NCBI RefSeq assembly: GCF_051414115.1
Contig: NZ_JBLKNZ010000001.1
Coordinates: forward strand, 496,001-560,000
Direction: 5' to 3'
Length of the DNA stretch: 64,000 nt
From: Halovenus marina
GTDB lineage: Archaea; Halobacteriota; Halobacteria; Halobacteriales; Haloarculaceae
Position numbers and translations under genes: made by a program. Under the pieces are notes generated by a model. The model did not search any database, was not told where the DNA came from, and saw nothing but the letters and a program-made list of their open reading frames with translations. Below, piece by piece: positions 33,517 to 42,854 of this stretch (position 1 is its first letter; every line of letters starts with the position of its first letter).

Positions 33517-33597
33517 GCCAGGATGGCCGAACGGTAAGGCGCACGCCTGGAAAGCGTGTTCCCTCTGGGATTCTGGGTTCAAATCCCAGTCCTGGCG
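33517..33597 (+). tRNA. tRNA-Ser (anticodon GGA)
   Basis: The acceptor stem GCCAGGA (33517-33523) pairs perfectly with TCCTGGC (33590-33596), with discriminator G at 33597. The anticodon stem CACGC / GCGTG encloses CTGGAAA, so the anticodon is GGA and it reads UCC/UCU. The D arm (GCCGAACGGTAAGGC) and the T-loop GGTTCAAATCC are normal, with an extra arm typical of serine tRNA. A T run follows at 33598-33602. A decayed copy is at 36205. Confidence 0.95.
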
Positions 33598-33616
33598 TTT
33601 TTGCAGCGAACGACTG

Positions 33617-33639
33617 GGCGAGCACCTCGTGTGCTCGCC
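33617..33639 (+). terminator. Nine-bp hairpin behind tRNA-Ser
   Basis: GGCGAGCAC (33617-33625) and GTGCTCGCC (33631-33639) form a perfect 9-bp stem with a 5-base loop, 20 bases after the tRNA 3' end. It may be a second terminator or a processing signal. The remainder to 33774 has no gene. Confidence 0.35.
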
Positions 33640-33774
33640 GCTCTGTGAGCGACGATGTGTCCCTGTTTCATGGACTGACACGGACAGTACGTTCCAACGC
33701 ACCTCCGCTGACATGCCGCCGGTTTCTCCGCAATTTGGCTCGGAGCGAGCGTCGCAACGGGGAACCAAAATGCT

Positions 33775-35820
33775 ATGTGGACAGTCGAGCAACTCTCTGG
33801 GAGGGACGAACAGATGGGTACTCTCTTCTGTCTCCTCTCGAGGAACATCGGTCGTCCCCTCCAGCAACTCCCCGTTCAGCTTCCGGTCTCGTTCGACGTG
33901 GTCGTTGTACTGGTCATCATCGCAGCTGTCTTCGTTCTCTTTGTCACCCAGCCAGTACCGATCGACGCTACCGCGGTCGGCCTCATGGTCACACTTATTC
34001 TCCTTGGCGAGTGGACCGGCGTGTCGCCGGAGCAGGGCGTCTCTGGCTTCTCGAACCCCGCGACGCTCACCGTACTGGCGATGTTCGTCCTGAGCGAAGG
34101 CGTCCGACGGACCGGCGTCATCCAGATACTCACGCGGAAACTGATCGCGTTCGCCGGGGACAACGAGTTCCGGCAGTTGCTCGCCACGGTCACGCTCTCC
34201 GGTCCGCCGGGCGGAGTCGTCAGTAACGTCTCGGTTGTCGCAGTGCTTATCCCCGCCGTGACAAACCTCGCACGGAAGACCGGCACCTCGCCATCGAAGC
34301 TCCTGATACCGCTGTCGTTCGCCTCGATGCTCGGCGGCATGCTCACCGTCGTCGGAACGATAACGAACCTCCTGGCGAGCGAGGTGTGGGTCCAGGTGGG
34401 CGGGTCCGACGCACAGCCGTTCGCACTGCTCGAGTTCACGCAGCTGGGCGCCATCGTCTTGCTCGTGGGGATCGTCTATCTGCTCACTGTCGGGCGATAC
34501 CTCACTCCGGCACGGATCGAGCCGTCGGAATCGCCCAGCGATGCGTTCGGCATGACCGACTATCTCACCGATGTCGTCGTCATGGAGGACTCGCCGCTCG
34601 TTGGTTCCCGAGTCGGGGAACTGAGCGAGCGCGACCTCGATCTCGACGTGTTCCAGATCGTCCGTGGCAACCGGACGCTCACTCGCGGTCTCAGATCGGA
34701 ACGGATCCAGGCTGGCGACGTGCTCTCCGTAAGGGCCGATCAGGACACCCTCCAGGAGGTGATCGAACACGACGATCTGCAGCTGTTACCGGAGGTTATG
34801 GAGGCGGCAGCGGACGACGATGAGCCTCTCCCACCCGCCTTCTCGCCGCGGCGTCACGGCTGGGAGTCGCTCGATACGGAGGACAGCGGCTCTCTCGCCG
34901 AGGACGAGACGCAAAGCGAAGACGCGGAGGAGGACAGCGGCGAGACGATCGAGGAGACCCCAGACGAGGAAATCGAACTCACCGAAGTCGTGCTACTGCC
35001 CGGGCCGTGGTCGAGTCGGCGCAGCGGCGTCGCGGACTTCGAGCGCGACTACGACGTCACCGTTCTGGCGATCAGACGCGGCGACGAGGTGATCCGCCAG
35101 CGCCTCCGAGAGGTGCGATTACAGGCGGGCGACGTCATCCTCGTTCAGGCCCAGGACGAGGTACTCGACCGAATTGCGACGGACACGAACGTCGTCATTT
35201 CCAGCGACGAACGGTGGGAGGAGTTCGACCGGTCGAAGATCCCGATCGCACTGGGGATCCTCGCCGGTGTCCTCGGACTCGCAGCGCTGGAGATCCTCGG
35301 GCTCATGACGAGCGCACTGACGGGCGTCGCGGCGATGTTCTTCACCGGTATCCTCACGCCCGAGGAGGCGTACGAGGCCGTCGATTGGGACGTGATCTTC
35401 ATGGTTGCGGGCGTCATTCCGCTCGGTATCGCGGTCGAGGCCTCGGGCACGGCGGACGTCATCGCTGACCTCGTCGTTTCCGTCAGCGTGCTCCTTCCCG
35501 TAACCGTGGTCCTCGGGCTGTTCTATCTGGGGACCGCGGTTATTACGGAGATGGTCAGCAATTCCGCCAGCGTCGTGTTGATGCTGCCGATCGGGGTCGA
35601 GGTCGCAAGTCAACTCGACGCCAATGCCTTCGCGTTTGTCATGGCCGTGACCTTCGCTGCCAGTACACCGCTTTTGACCCCCGTTGGCTACCAGACGAAC
35701 CTGATGGTCTACGGACCAGGCGGCTACAAGTTCACCGACTTCGCCCGTGTCGGTGCACCGTTACAGTTGATTCTGACGGTTGTCACGACGGCTGGCATCG
35801 TCTTTTTCTGGGGGATCTGA
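33775..35820 (+). CDS. SLC13-type anion transporter with two internal TrkA-C domains
   Basis: This 681-residue protein is a divalent anion/Na+ symporter-type permease. An N-terminal hydrophobic half (about 40-240) carries SGFSNPATLTVLAMFVLSEGVRRTG and GTITNLLA; two TrkA-C (RCK_C) modules follow at about 270-345 and 395-470 (VGSRVGELSERDLDLDVFQIVRGN; GVADFERDYDVTVLAIRRGD), joined by an acidic linker; a second membrane half ends in TEMVSNSASVVLMLPIGVEV and TPVGYQTNLMVYGPGGYKFTDF. Ligand binding to the RCK_C modules probably gates transport. The start may be at 33814 instead. It lies between a tRNA-Ser and its decayed copy. Confidence 0.85.
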   Translation: MWTVEQLSGRDEQMGTLFCLLSRNIGRPLQQLPVQLPVSFDVVVVLVIIAAVFVLFVTQPVPIDATAVGLMVTLILLGEWTGVSPEQGVSGFSNPATLTVLAMFVLSEGVRRTGVIQILTRKLIAFAGDNEFRQLLATVTLSGPPGGVVSNVSVVAVLIPAVTNLARKTGTSPSKLLIPLSFASMLGGMLTVVGTITNLLASEVWVQVGGSDAQPFALLEFTQLGAIVLLVGIVYLLTVGRYLTPARIEPSESPSDAFGMTDYLTDVVVMEDSPLVGSRVGELSERDLDLDVFQIVRGNRTLTRGLRSERIQAGDVLSVRADQDTLQEVIEHDDLQLLPEVMEAAADDDEPLPPAFSPRRHGWESLDTEDSGSLAEDETQSEDAEEDSGETIEETPDEEIELTEVVLLPGPWSSRRSGVADFERDYDVTVLAIRRGDEVIRQRLREVRLQAGDVILVQAQDEVLDRIATDTNVVISSDERWEEFDRSKIPIALGILAGVLGLAALEILGLMTSALTGVAAMFFTGILTPEEAYEAVDWDVIFMVAGVIPLGIAVEASGTADVIADLVVSVSVLLPVTVVLGLFYLGTAVITEMVSNSASVVLMLPIGVEVASQLDANAFAFVMAVTFAASTPLLTPVGYQTNLMVYGPGGYKFTDFARVGAPLQLILTVVTTAGIVFFWGI

Positions 35821-35886
35821 CCGAATCAGAGGCGAATGATTCATGATAATTCCCCGATTCCACAGTTGTAAGGACACGTTGGTACT

Positions 35887-36105
35887 ATGCATCTACGGAC
35901 AGTCTTCTACAAACATCCCTATGCGACGATGGTTACAGCTGTGTTCCTCTACTCCCTCTTGATGACAGCAGCATATCTTCTCGGCTTGATTCCTGGCGAA
36001 CCGAGAAACCAGCCGATACGCACCTATCTGCTCGTTGTTACAGGAACGCTCTTGATCGCCACGATCGCGAGCTGGGTCGCAGTGATCGTTCTAGCAGATC
36101 TTTGA
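35887..36105 (+). CDS. Small two-helix membrane protein
   Basis: This 72-residue protein has helices MVTAVFLYSLLMTAAYLLGL and YLLVVTGTLLIATIASWVAVIV with a short basic N-terminus (HLRTVFYKHPY). It follows the SLC13 gene by 66 bases. Its codons (cct, tct, ata) are more AT-rich than the neighbourhood. I recognise no family. Confidence 0.55.
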   Translation: MHLRTVFYKHPYATMVTAVFLYSLLMTAAYLLGLIPGEPRNQPIRTYLLVVTGTLLIATIASWVAVIVLADL

Positions 36106-36204
36106 GTTCTGGTTGTCGTATCGACCCAACACGACGAACGCTCCTGACGGTATCGGGAACCCGCGTCGCTAGTGCTGACCGTCTCGGGCATATAGTGACG
36201 ACGA

Positions 36205-36285
36205 GGCAGGATAGCGAACGGTACAGCGCACGCCTTGAAACCGTGTTTCCTTTCGGTATTCTGAGGTTTGAATAGACGAGTTGCA
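36205..36285 (+). pseudogene. Decayed tRNA-Ser copy
   Basis: The 81 bases align along their length with the tRNA-Ser at 33517, with most identity in the first 62 bases: GCAGGAT, GAACGGTA, GCGCACGCCT, GAAA, CGTGTT and ATTCTG are shared blocks in the same order and spacing. The acceptor stem no longer pairs (GGCAGGA against GTTGCAC), the anticodon stem has a C-C mismatch, and the T-loop is destroyed. The anticodon position reads TGA, so the ancestor may have been another serine isoacceptor. The rest of 36106-36388 holds no gene. Confidence 0.75.
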
Positions 36286-36388
36286 CTAATTGAGGGTATC
36301 CGGTACTGTCGCGAGAACGACACAATTCTATCAGCGTTGATAATCGCTCACGAAGTGTTTACATGCTCTACTCGATCCATCGGATACG

Positions 36389-37282
36389 ATGTCTCGCACA
36401 GTGTTATGTGTTGATACAGAGGACCGAATCGGGACCGTCAGTTCAGCGGTCGAAGCTGAAGACGATTTGACAGCGGTGGAAGCGACTACCGTGGACGGGG
36501 CGGTCGACTCACTCGAAACCGAGCAGGTCGTCTGCGTCGTGACGGCCTACGACCTCCCCGACGGGACGGGGATGGATCTCGTCGAAGCGGTCAGGGACAC
36601 GGCACCCCAGACGCCCGTTGTACTCTTCACAGCGGTCTCACCGGCCGAGATCGATACTGCCTCCGCGGAGGAGTTGCTCGTCGAGTATCTCAACCGCGAC
36701 CTGCCCGACGCGACGGACCGACTCGGGTTCATCGTCAACGACGTGATCGACCACAGCGTGCAGGTGGGCTTTCTCGCGCCAGACGACGAGGATGAACGAC
36801 TCGACGCGCTCGACGCCTACGACGTCGAGGAACTCCCGATCGACGAGAGCTTCGACCGACTCACGGACCTCATCGCCGCGCACTTCGACGTCGCGGTGTC
36901 CTTTATCGGACTCATCGAAGAGGATGAAGAGAACTTTCTGGCGTGTACTGGTGCCGACTGGGACTCGCTCACCAGAGAGGACACGATGTGCACCCACAGC
37001 ATGCTCCAGGAGGACGTGATGGTCGTCGAGGACATCGCCCACGACAAGCGGTTCAACAAGAACGAACAACTGGAGAATCTCGGAATCGTCTCCTACGCCG
37101 GGGCGAACATGACCACCCCGGACGGGCACGTCATCGGACAGGTCTGTGTGCTCGACCACGAACCGCGAAGCTACTCGCAGGCAGAGCAAGACAGACTCGA
37201 ACAGTTCGCTAACACAGCCATGGAGATTCTCCAGCTCAGACAAACCGTCCGTGAGGCCCGCGCCCCGGAGGTGGGCCGATGA
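36389..37282 (+). CDS. Receiver-like plus GAF signalling protein
   Basis: This 297-residue protein has a receiver-like N-terminal domain (RTVLCVDTEDRIGTV with the acidic pocket reduced; the usual phospho-Asp region reads VVTAYDLPDGTGMDLV, and the VVLFTAV strand follows) and a GAF domain at about 150-285 (FDVAVSFIGLIEEDEENFLAC, MCTHSMLQEDVMVVEDIAHDKRF, IGQVCVLDHEPRSYS). No kinase or output domain is attached. The start of the next gene overlaps its stop (ATGA), so the two are a unit, probably in a signalling cascade with haloarchaeal kinases. Confidence 0.82.
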   Translation: MSRTVLCVDTEDRIGTVSSAVEAEDDLTAVEATTVDGAVDSLETEQVVCVVTAYDLPDGTGMDLVEAVRDTAPQTPVVLFTAVSPAEIDTASAEELLVEYLNRDLPDATDRLGFIVNDVIDHSVQVGFLAPDDEDERLDALDAYDVEELPIDESFDRLTDLIAAHFDVAVSFIGLIEEDEENFLACTGADWDSLTREDTMCTHSMLQEDVMVVEDIAHDKRFNKNEQLENLGIVSYAGANMTTPDGHVIGQVCVLDHEPRSYSQAEQDRLEQFANTAMEILQLRQTVREARAPEVGR

Positions 37283-37929
37283 GCGCCACGACGGGCGCGT
37301 TCGCCGTCGCGGATCTCCCGCTCGACGAGATACCGAACGGCACCTCGGTACTGCTGACGGGTGACGACACAGAAGCGCTGAAGACGGTGTTTGCCCGCCT
37401 CGTGGCCGCCCCCGAGGACGAGCGCAGTATCGTCCTCGCGACGAACGCTGGCGGCCGGGCGATCCAGCGCACACTCGATGGGGAACTCGGCGGTGCGGGG
37501 TCACGCGCGTCGATTCTGACCGCTGAAGGCACCGACCGCAGCGAGGATGTCACGACGATAGACGACATCGGGGACCTGACCCAGCTCGGCATGCAGTTCT
37601 CGACACTCGTGGCGAACTCCCAGCAGTCGACGGCCCGGTTTCGCTCCGGCATCTTCGTCTGCTCGACGATCGCACGCGAAGTCGAAGACACCCGGTCGCT
37701 CTACCGGTTTCTCAACTCGAACTTCCTGACGGAACTGCGCCGCGGCGACGGGATCGGCGTCTGTGCTATCGACAGAAGCGCAGACCTCGGCACGGATGTC
37801 GACAGCATGATCGCTGGCATGGAACGGTCGTTCAACGCCCGGCTTGACATCGAGAAGACGGGGCCGAGGTCTGCGACGATTGAAGCGACTGGACTCGGCA
37901 CTACGGAGTCGTTCGACGTGTCGCTATGA
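37279..37929 (+). CDS. RecA-superfamily-like haloarchaeal protein, possibly inactive
   Basis: This 216-residue protein resembles the short KaiC/RecA-fold proteins of haloarchaea (DUF7504-type): it begins with LPNGTSVLL-like IPNGTSVLLTGDDTEALKTV, where a P-loop would stand but GxxxxGKT is missing, then VLATNAGGRAIQRTL, a Walker B-like RFRSGIFVCSTIAREV, and an end with IEATGL. A structural or signal-binding role is likely rather than ATP hydrolysis. The overlap with the GAF gene supports a common function. Confidence 0.65.
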   Translation: MSATTGAFAVADLPLDEIPNGTSVLLTGDDTEALKTVFARLVAAPEDERSIVLATNAGGRAIQRTLDGELGGAGSRASILTAEGTDRSEDVTTIDDIGDLTQLGMQFSTLVANSQQSTARFRSGIFVCSTIAREVEDTRSLYRFLNSNFLTELRRGDGIGVCAIDRSADLGTDVDSMIAGMERSFNARLDIEKTGPRSATIEATGLGTTESFDVSL

Positions 37930-38100
37930 GCCTGCGCTGAGGTTGTCTCTCCGTTTTCTCGCGTGCGAAACGTCGTCCGAAATATTGACTAAGCGTTCGA
38001 GGATTCGTCGTTCGACACCCGCCAGAGCGGTATTTAAAGCCAGTAGCCGCTAAAACCGCCGGTCACGTGAACTAGTGACACGAATCGCTTGCCGACTGGT

Positions 38101-38117
38101 GAAAATAGCGAATTTTC
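38101..38117 (+). promoter_or_regulatory. AT-rich hairpin/dyad upstream of thermosome promoter
   Basis: GAAAAT (38101-38106) and ATTTTC (38112-38117) are a perfect dyad with a 5-base spacer, about 52 bases upstream of the thermosome TATA box. It may be a heat-shock regulator site, as haloarchaeal cct genes are heat-induced. Confidence 0.3.
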
Positions 38118-38168
38118 GGCCGGAAGCTGTCAGGGGAGAACAGCGCTGATCGAACCCAAAACACCTAC

Positions 38169-38177
38169 TTTTATATA
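38169..38177 (+). promoter_or_regulatory. TATA box of thermosome gene
   Basis: TTTTATATA (38169-38177) preceded by the purine-rich CCCAAAACACC (BRE-like) lies 27-35 bases before the ATG at 38204. It is the strongest TATA box in the window and predicts a leaderless or nearly leaderless mRNA. Confidence 0.75.
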
Positions 38178-38203
38178 GAACCACATACAAACTATCGATT
38201 GAT

Positions 38204-39874
38204 ATGAGTCAGCAGATGCAGGGCCAGCCCATGATCATTCTGGGCGAGGACGCACAGCGAATGAAGGACAAGAGCGCCCAGGAACACAACATCTCGGCCG
38301 CCCGCGCGGTCGCAGAGTCGGTACAGTCGACACTCGGGCCGAAGGGGATGGACAAGATGCTCGTCACGTCGATGGGTGGCGTGACCATCACGAACGACGG
38401 CGTGACCATCCTCGACGAGATGGACATCGACAACCCGACCGCAGAGATGATCGTCGACGTCGCCCAGACACAGGAAAACGAGGCGGGCGACGGCACGACG
38501 ACTGCGGTCGCGATCACCGGCGAGTTGCTCAAAAACGCTGAGGACCTGCTCGACCAGGACATCCACCCGACGGCCATCATTCGCGGGTACAACATGGCCG
38601 CGGAGAAGGCGAGCGAGGAAATCGAGGACTTCGCCATCGACATCGACGCCGACGACGAGGAGACGCTCCGGCAGGTCGCAGAGACCTCGATGACCGGCAA
38701 GGGCGCAGAGCAACACAAGGACACCCTCGCACAGCTTATCGTCGACGCCGCCCAGTCGGTCACGGTCCACACCGATAGCGGCGACACGATCGTCGATCTG
38801 GCCTTCGTGAAAGTCGAGACCCAGACCGGCAAGTCGGCTGGCGACTCCGAACTGCTCGAAGGGGCCGTCCTCGACAAGGATCCGCTTCACGAGGACATGC
38901 CGACGAATCTGGACGATGCGAGCGTCCTGCTCGTCGACACCCCGCTCGAACTCGACGAGACCGAGGCCGACTCGCAGGTCAGCGTCACCGACCCCGACCA
39001 GCTCCAGAGCTTCATCGAGCAGGAGGAAAAACAGCTCAAAGAGATGGTCGACAAGATCGCCGACGCCGGTGCCGACGTCGTGCTGTGTCAGAAAGGCGTC
39101 GACGACATGGTCCAGCACTACCTCGCCAAGGAAGGCATTCTCGGCGTCCAGCGCGTCAAAAGCTCGGACATGGAGTTCCTTCGCGAAGTCCTCGACGCCG
39201 ATGTCGTCTCCGATCTCGACACGGCTGGTGACGCACAGCTCGGCCAGGCCAACATCACCCGAGACGAGGACGAGGAGCTGTTCTACATCGAAGGCGCTGG
39301 CGACGTGAGTCACGGCGTCACGCTGCTCATCCGCGGCTCGACCGACCACGTGGTCGACGAACTCGAACGCGGCGTCGGTGACGCACTCGACGTTGTCAGC
39401 AGCGCGATCAGCTCCGGACAGGTGCTGCCCGGCGGCGGCGCACCCGAGGTCGAGGTCGCACGCCGACTCCGCCAGTACGCCGACGGCGTCAGCGGTCGCG
39501 AACAGCTCGCAATCGAGTCCTTCGCCGACTCGCTCGAAGTCGTCCCGCGCGTGCTCGCAGCAAACGCCGGACTCGACAGCATCGACACGCTCGTCGACCT
39601 GCGTGCTGCTCACAGCGAGGGACAGTCGCGTGCAGGTCTGAACGTCTTCACCGGCGACGTCGAGGACACCTTCCAGGCGGGTGTCGTCGAGACAGCAGGT
39701 GCAAAAGACCAGGCCATCTCCTCGGCGAGCGAGGCGGCGAACCTCGTGCTCAAGATCGACGACATCATCTCCGCTGGCGACCTCTCGACGGAAGGCGACG
39801 GCGAAGAAGGCGGTCCCGGCGGCGCGCCCGGCGGCATGGGCGGTATGGGCGGCGGCATGGGCGGCATGATGTGA
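38204..39874 (+). CDS. Thermosome (group II chaperonin) subunit
   Basis: This 556-residue protein is a clear CCT-family chaperonin: LGPKGMDKMLV, NDGVTIL, AGDGTTTAVAI (ATP site with the catalytic Asp), the apical segment VVLCQKGVDDMVQHYL and the LPGGGAPEVEVAR equatorial motif. The C-terminus is a Gly-Met tail (GGAPGGMGGMGGGMGGMM), usual for haloarchaeal subunits. It folds proteins in the cytoplasm as an eight-membered double ring, perhaps mixed with other subunits encoded elsewhere. Strong TATA box at 38169. Confidence 0.97.
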   Translation: MSQQMQGQPMIILGEDAQRMKDKSAQEHNISAARAVAESVQSTLGPKGMDKMLVTSMGGVTITNDGVTILDEMDIDNPTAEMIVDVAQTQENEAGDGTTTAVAITGELLKNAEDLLDQDIHPTAIIRGYNMAAEKASEEIEDFAIDIDADDEETLRQVAETSMTGKGAEQHKDTLAQLIVDAAQSVTVHTDSGDTIVDLAFVKVETQTGKSAGDSELLEGAVLDKDPLHEDMPTNLDDASVLLVDTPLELDETEADSQVSVTDPDQLQSFIEQEEKQLKEMVDKIADAGADVVLCQKGVDDMVQHYLAKEGILGVQRVKSSDMEFLREVLDADVVSDLDTAGDAQLGQANITRDEDEELFYIEGAGDVSHGVTLLIRGSTDHVVDELERGVGDALDVVSSAISSGQVLPGGGAPEVEVARRLRQYADGVSGREQLAIESFADSLEVVPRVLAANAGLDSIDTLVDLRAAHSEGQSRAGLNVFTGDVEDTFQAGVVETAGAKDQAISSASEAANLVLKIDDIISAGDLSTEGDGEEGGPGGAPGGMGGMGGGMGGMM

Positions 39875-39970
39875 AGTCGGCGTAAGGAACCTCTTTTCAC
39901 CGTATTCGACGCTGTTTGGGCTCGACGTAATGTGACAGGTATTTTGGTGTCGGAACGCGGAGCCAGTGGT

Positions 39971-42844
39971 ATGGATTACGAGCCCAACGACGTGGAACAG
40001 CGCTGGCGTGACCGCTGGGCCGAGTCGGGCCGCTACGAGGCCGACCCCGCCGACGAAGATGCGACCTTCATCACCGTCCCGTATCCCTACCCCAGCGGCG
40101 GGATGCACGTCGGTCACGCTCGGACCTACACGATCCCTGACGTGTACGCCCGGTATCGACGGCTGCAGGGTGACAACGTCCTCTTTCCGATCGGCTGGCA
40201 CGTCACCGGCACGCCGATCATCGGTGCGGTCGAGCGCCTCAAGAAGGGGGAGGAGGCCCAACTGAGCACGCTCAAGGAGAGCTTCAACGTCCCCGAATCG
40301 GATCTCCAGTCACTGGAGACGCCGATGGGCTACGCTCGCTATTTCATCGAGGAGGGAGAAGCCAGCTACAAGACGGGGATGCGCGGGCTCGGACTCTCTA
40401 TCGACTGGCGACGCGAATTCACCACCAACGACGACCGCTACTCGAAGTTCATCACCTGGCAGTACGAGTCACTGCGGGACCGGGGCCTGCTCGAAAAGGG
40501 CCTGCACCCAGTGAAGTACTGCACCGAGCAGGAAAACCCCGTGACGACGCACGACCTGCTCGAAGGCGAGGACGTGGACTATCAGGAGTACACCCTGATC
40601 AAGTTTTACACCGACGACACGGTGTATCCGATGGCGACGCTCCGCCCGGAGACAGTTCGCGGCGTGACGAACGCCTACGTCGACCCCGAGGCGACCTACG
40701 TCGAGGCGACTGTCGACGGCGAGCGGTGGGTCACGAGTGAGGAGGCAATCGAGAAACTCGACTTACAGGACCACGAGGTCACCGTCGAACGGGAGTTTTC
40801 GGGCGAACAGCTCGTCGGAACGAGTGTCACCAACCCAGTCACCGACGAGGAAATCCTGATCCTGCCTGCCGACTTCGTGAACCCGGACAGCGCGACTGGC
40901 GTCGTCATGTCCGTCCCGGCACACTCGCCGGACGACTACGTCGCCCTGCAGGAACTGAAAGCACGCGCCGACGACCTGAAACCCCACGGCATCGACCCCG
41001 AGACAGTCCGGAACATCGAGCCGGTCCCGATACTCGACATCGAGGGCTATGGAGAGATTCCGGCGAAAGACGCCGCAGAGAGCGCCGGAATCGAGTCGAG
41101 CGATGACCCCGAACTCGAGGAGGTCACCGCCGACCTCTATCAGGACGAGTTCCACAAGGGGCGACTCCACGAGGTCTACGGCGAGTTCGCTGGCGAACTC
41201 ATCGTCGACGTGCGCGAGCGCCTTCGCGAGCACTACCAGAACCAGGGCGCGTTCGCGACGATGTACGACTTTCCCGAACCCGTCATCTCCCGGGCCGGTG
41301 GCAAGGTCGTCGTCGCGAAACAGGAGACGTGGTTTCTACGCTACGGCGACGAGGACTGGAAAGCGAAGGCCCGCCGCGCCGTCGACAATCTGACCTGCAT
41401 CCCCGAGAACACCGTCGAGCAGTACGAACACACCATCGACTGGCTCGAAGCATGGCCCTGCATCCGCAACTACGGGCTGGGCACTCGACTCCCGTGGGAC
41501 GACGACTTCGTCATCGAACCGCTCAGCGACTCGACCATCTACATGTCCTACTACACCATCGCCCACCGGATCCAGGACGTGCCCGTCGAGGACCTGGACC
41601 GGACCTTCTTCGATACGCTCTTTTACGGAGCTGACGCGGTCGAGAACGGCGAAGTGACGGGGGTCGACGAGGGGCGCGAACCGAGCGAGCGGGCGCTCGA
41701 CCTGCGCGAGGAGTGGGAGTACTGGTATCCCGTCGACGTGCGCTGTTCGGCAAACGACCTCATCCAGAACCACCTCACCTTCTTCCTGTATCACCACGCC
41801 GAACTGTTCGACGAGGACAACTGGCCCGAGGGGATCACCGTCATGGGGATGGGCCTGCTCGAAGGCGAGAAGATGTCCTCCTCGAAGGGTCACGTCGTCC
41901 TGCCCGGCGAGGCAATCGAGCGTTACGGCGCGGACACCGTCCGATTCTTCCTGCTCAACTCCGCGGAACCCTGGCAGGACAACGACTGGCGGGGCGAACT
42001 CGTCGGCAACACCCGCGACCAACTCGAACGCTTCTGGAACCGCGCACAGGAGATAATCGAGTCTGACGTGCCCGAGGATCCGGATCTCGAACACATCGAC
42101 CGGTGGCTACTCTCGAAGCTACAGACCACGATCCGCGAGACGACCGACTCGTTAGAGCAGTTCGAGACCCGGAGCGCCAGTCAGACTGCCTTCTACCAGT
42201 TCGAGGAACACCTCAAGTGGTATCGCCGCCGAGCGGACACGCAACGGCCGGGCGCGCAGTGGACGCTTCAGGAAGTGCTCCGGACGCGCCTGCGACTGCT
42301 CGCGCCGTTCGTTCCGTTCATGACGAACGAACTCCACGAGCAACTCACCGGCGAACCCGCGGAGGACGCCCCGTGGCCCGAACCCGACCCCGAACGTGAA
42401 GCCGAGGCCGTCGAACGGCGGGAGGAACTGGTCGCTGACCTGACCGAGGACATCCACGACATCGTCGACGTGACCGGCACCGACCCCGAGACGGTCCGGG
42501 TGTTCGTCGCGCCCGCGTGGAAGCGAGACGTCTTCGAGACGGTTCGCGACGTCGGCACCGACGTCGGGGCCGTGATGGGCGAGGTGATGCAGGACGAACA
42601 CCTCCGGGAGAAAGGCGACGCGGTCAACGACCTCGTGCAGGACCTGGTGAGTTTCGTGCGCGAACGCGAGGCGGAAGACCTGGACGCGCTCGCCGAACTC
42701 GACGAGCAGAGCGTCTACGCCGACGCGACCGACTTCCTCGAACGTGAGTTCGATGCGACCGTCGAGGTACTCCCTGCGGAAGACGCTGATTCCGAGAAAG
42801 CCGACGGTGCGATTCCGTTCCGTCCTGCGGTGCTGCTTGAGTAG
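39971..42844 (+). CDS. leuS: Leucyl-tRNA synthetase
   Basis: This 957-residue class I synthetase has HVGH (HIGH box, in PYPYPSGGMHVGHARTYTIPD) near residue 45, a CP1 editing domain (MATLRPETVRGVTNAYV and AHSPDDYVALQEL), SANDLIQNHLTFFLYHHAELF and the KMSSS loop in LEGEKMSSSKGHVVLPGEAI. A C-terminal extension of the archaeal type follows the anticodon domain. The ATG at 39971 begins the family N-terminus (MDYEPNDVEQRWRDRW); the longer frame upstream is not conserved. It follows the thermosome gene by 96 bases. Confidence 0.97.
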   Translation: MDYEPNDVEQRWRDRWAESGRYEADPADEDATFITVPYPYPSGGMHVGHARTYTIPDVYARYRRLQGDNVLFPIGWHVTGTPIIGAVERLKKGEEAQLSTLKESFNVPESDLQSLETPMGYARYFIEEGEASYKTGMRGLGLSIDWRREFTTNDDRYSKFITWQYESLRDRGLLEKGLHPVKYCTEQENPVTTHDLLEGEDVDYQEYTLIKFYTDDTVYPMATLRPETVRGVTNAYVDPEATYVEATVDGERWVTSEEAIEKLDLQDHEVTVEREFSGEQLVGTSVTNPVTDEEILILPADFVNPDSATGVVMSVPAHSPDDYVALQELKARADDLKPHGIDPETVRNIEPVPILDIEGYGEIPAKDAAESAGIESSDDPELEEVTADLYQDEFHKGRLHEVYGEFAGELIVDVRERLREHYQNQGAFATMYDFPEPVISRAGGKVVVAKQETWFLRYGDEDWKAKARRAVDNLTCIPENTVEQYEHTIDWLEAWPCIRNYGLGTRLPWDDDFVIEPLSDSTIYMSYYTIAHRIQDVPVEDLDRTFFDTLFYGADAVENGEVTGVDEGREPSERALDLREEWEYWYPVDVRCSANDLIQNHLTFFLYHHAELFDEDNWPEGITVMGMGLLEGEKMSSSKGHVVLPGEAIERYGADTVRFFLLNSAEPWQDNDWRGELVGNTRDQLERFWNRAQEIIESDVPEDPDLEHIDRWLLSKLQTTIRETTDSLEQFETRSASQTAFYQFEEHLKWYRRRADTQRPGAQWTLQEVLRTRLRLLAPFVPFMTNELHEQLTGEPAEDAPWPEPDPEREAEAVERREELVADLTEDIHDIVDVTGTDPETVRVFVAPAWKRDVFETVRDVGTDVGAVMGEVMQDEHLREKGDAVNDLVQDLVSFVREREAEDLDALAELDEQSVYADATDFLEREFDATVEVLPAEDADSEKADGAIPFRPAVLLE

Positions 42845-42854
42845 TTGCCTCGTT

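Noticed and set aside
36205..36285. Functional second tRNA-Ser
   Set aside because: Acceptor stem does not pair, T-loop is lost and the anticodon stem is mismatched; scored as a pseudogene.
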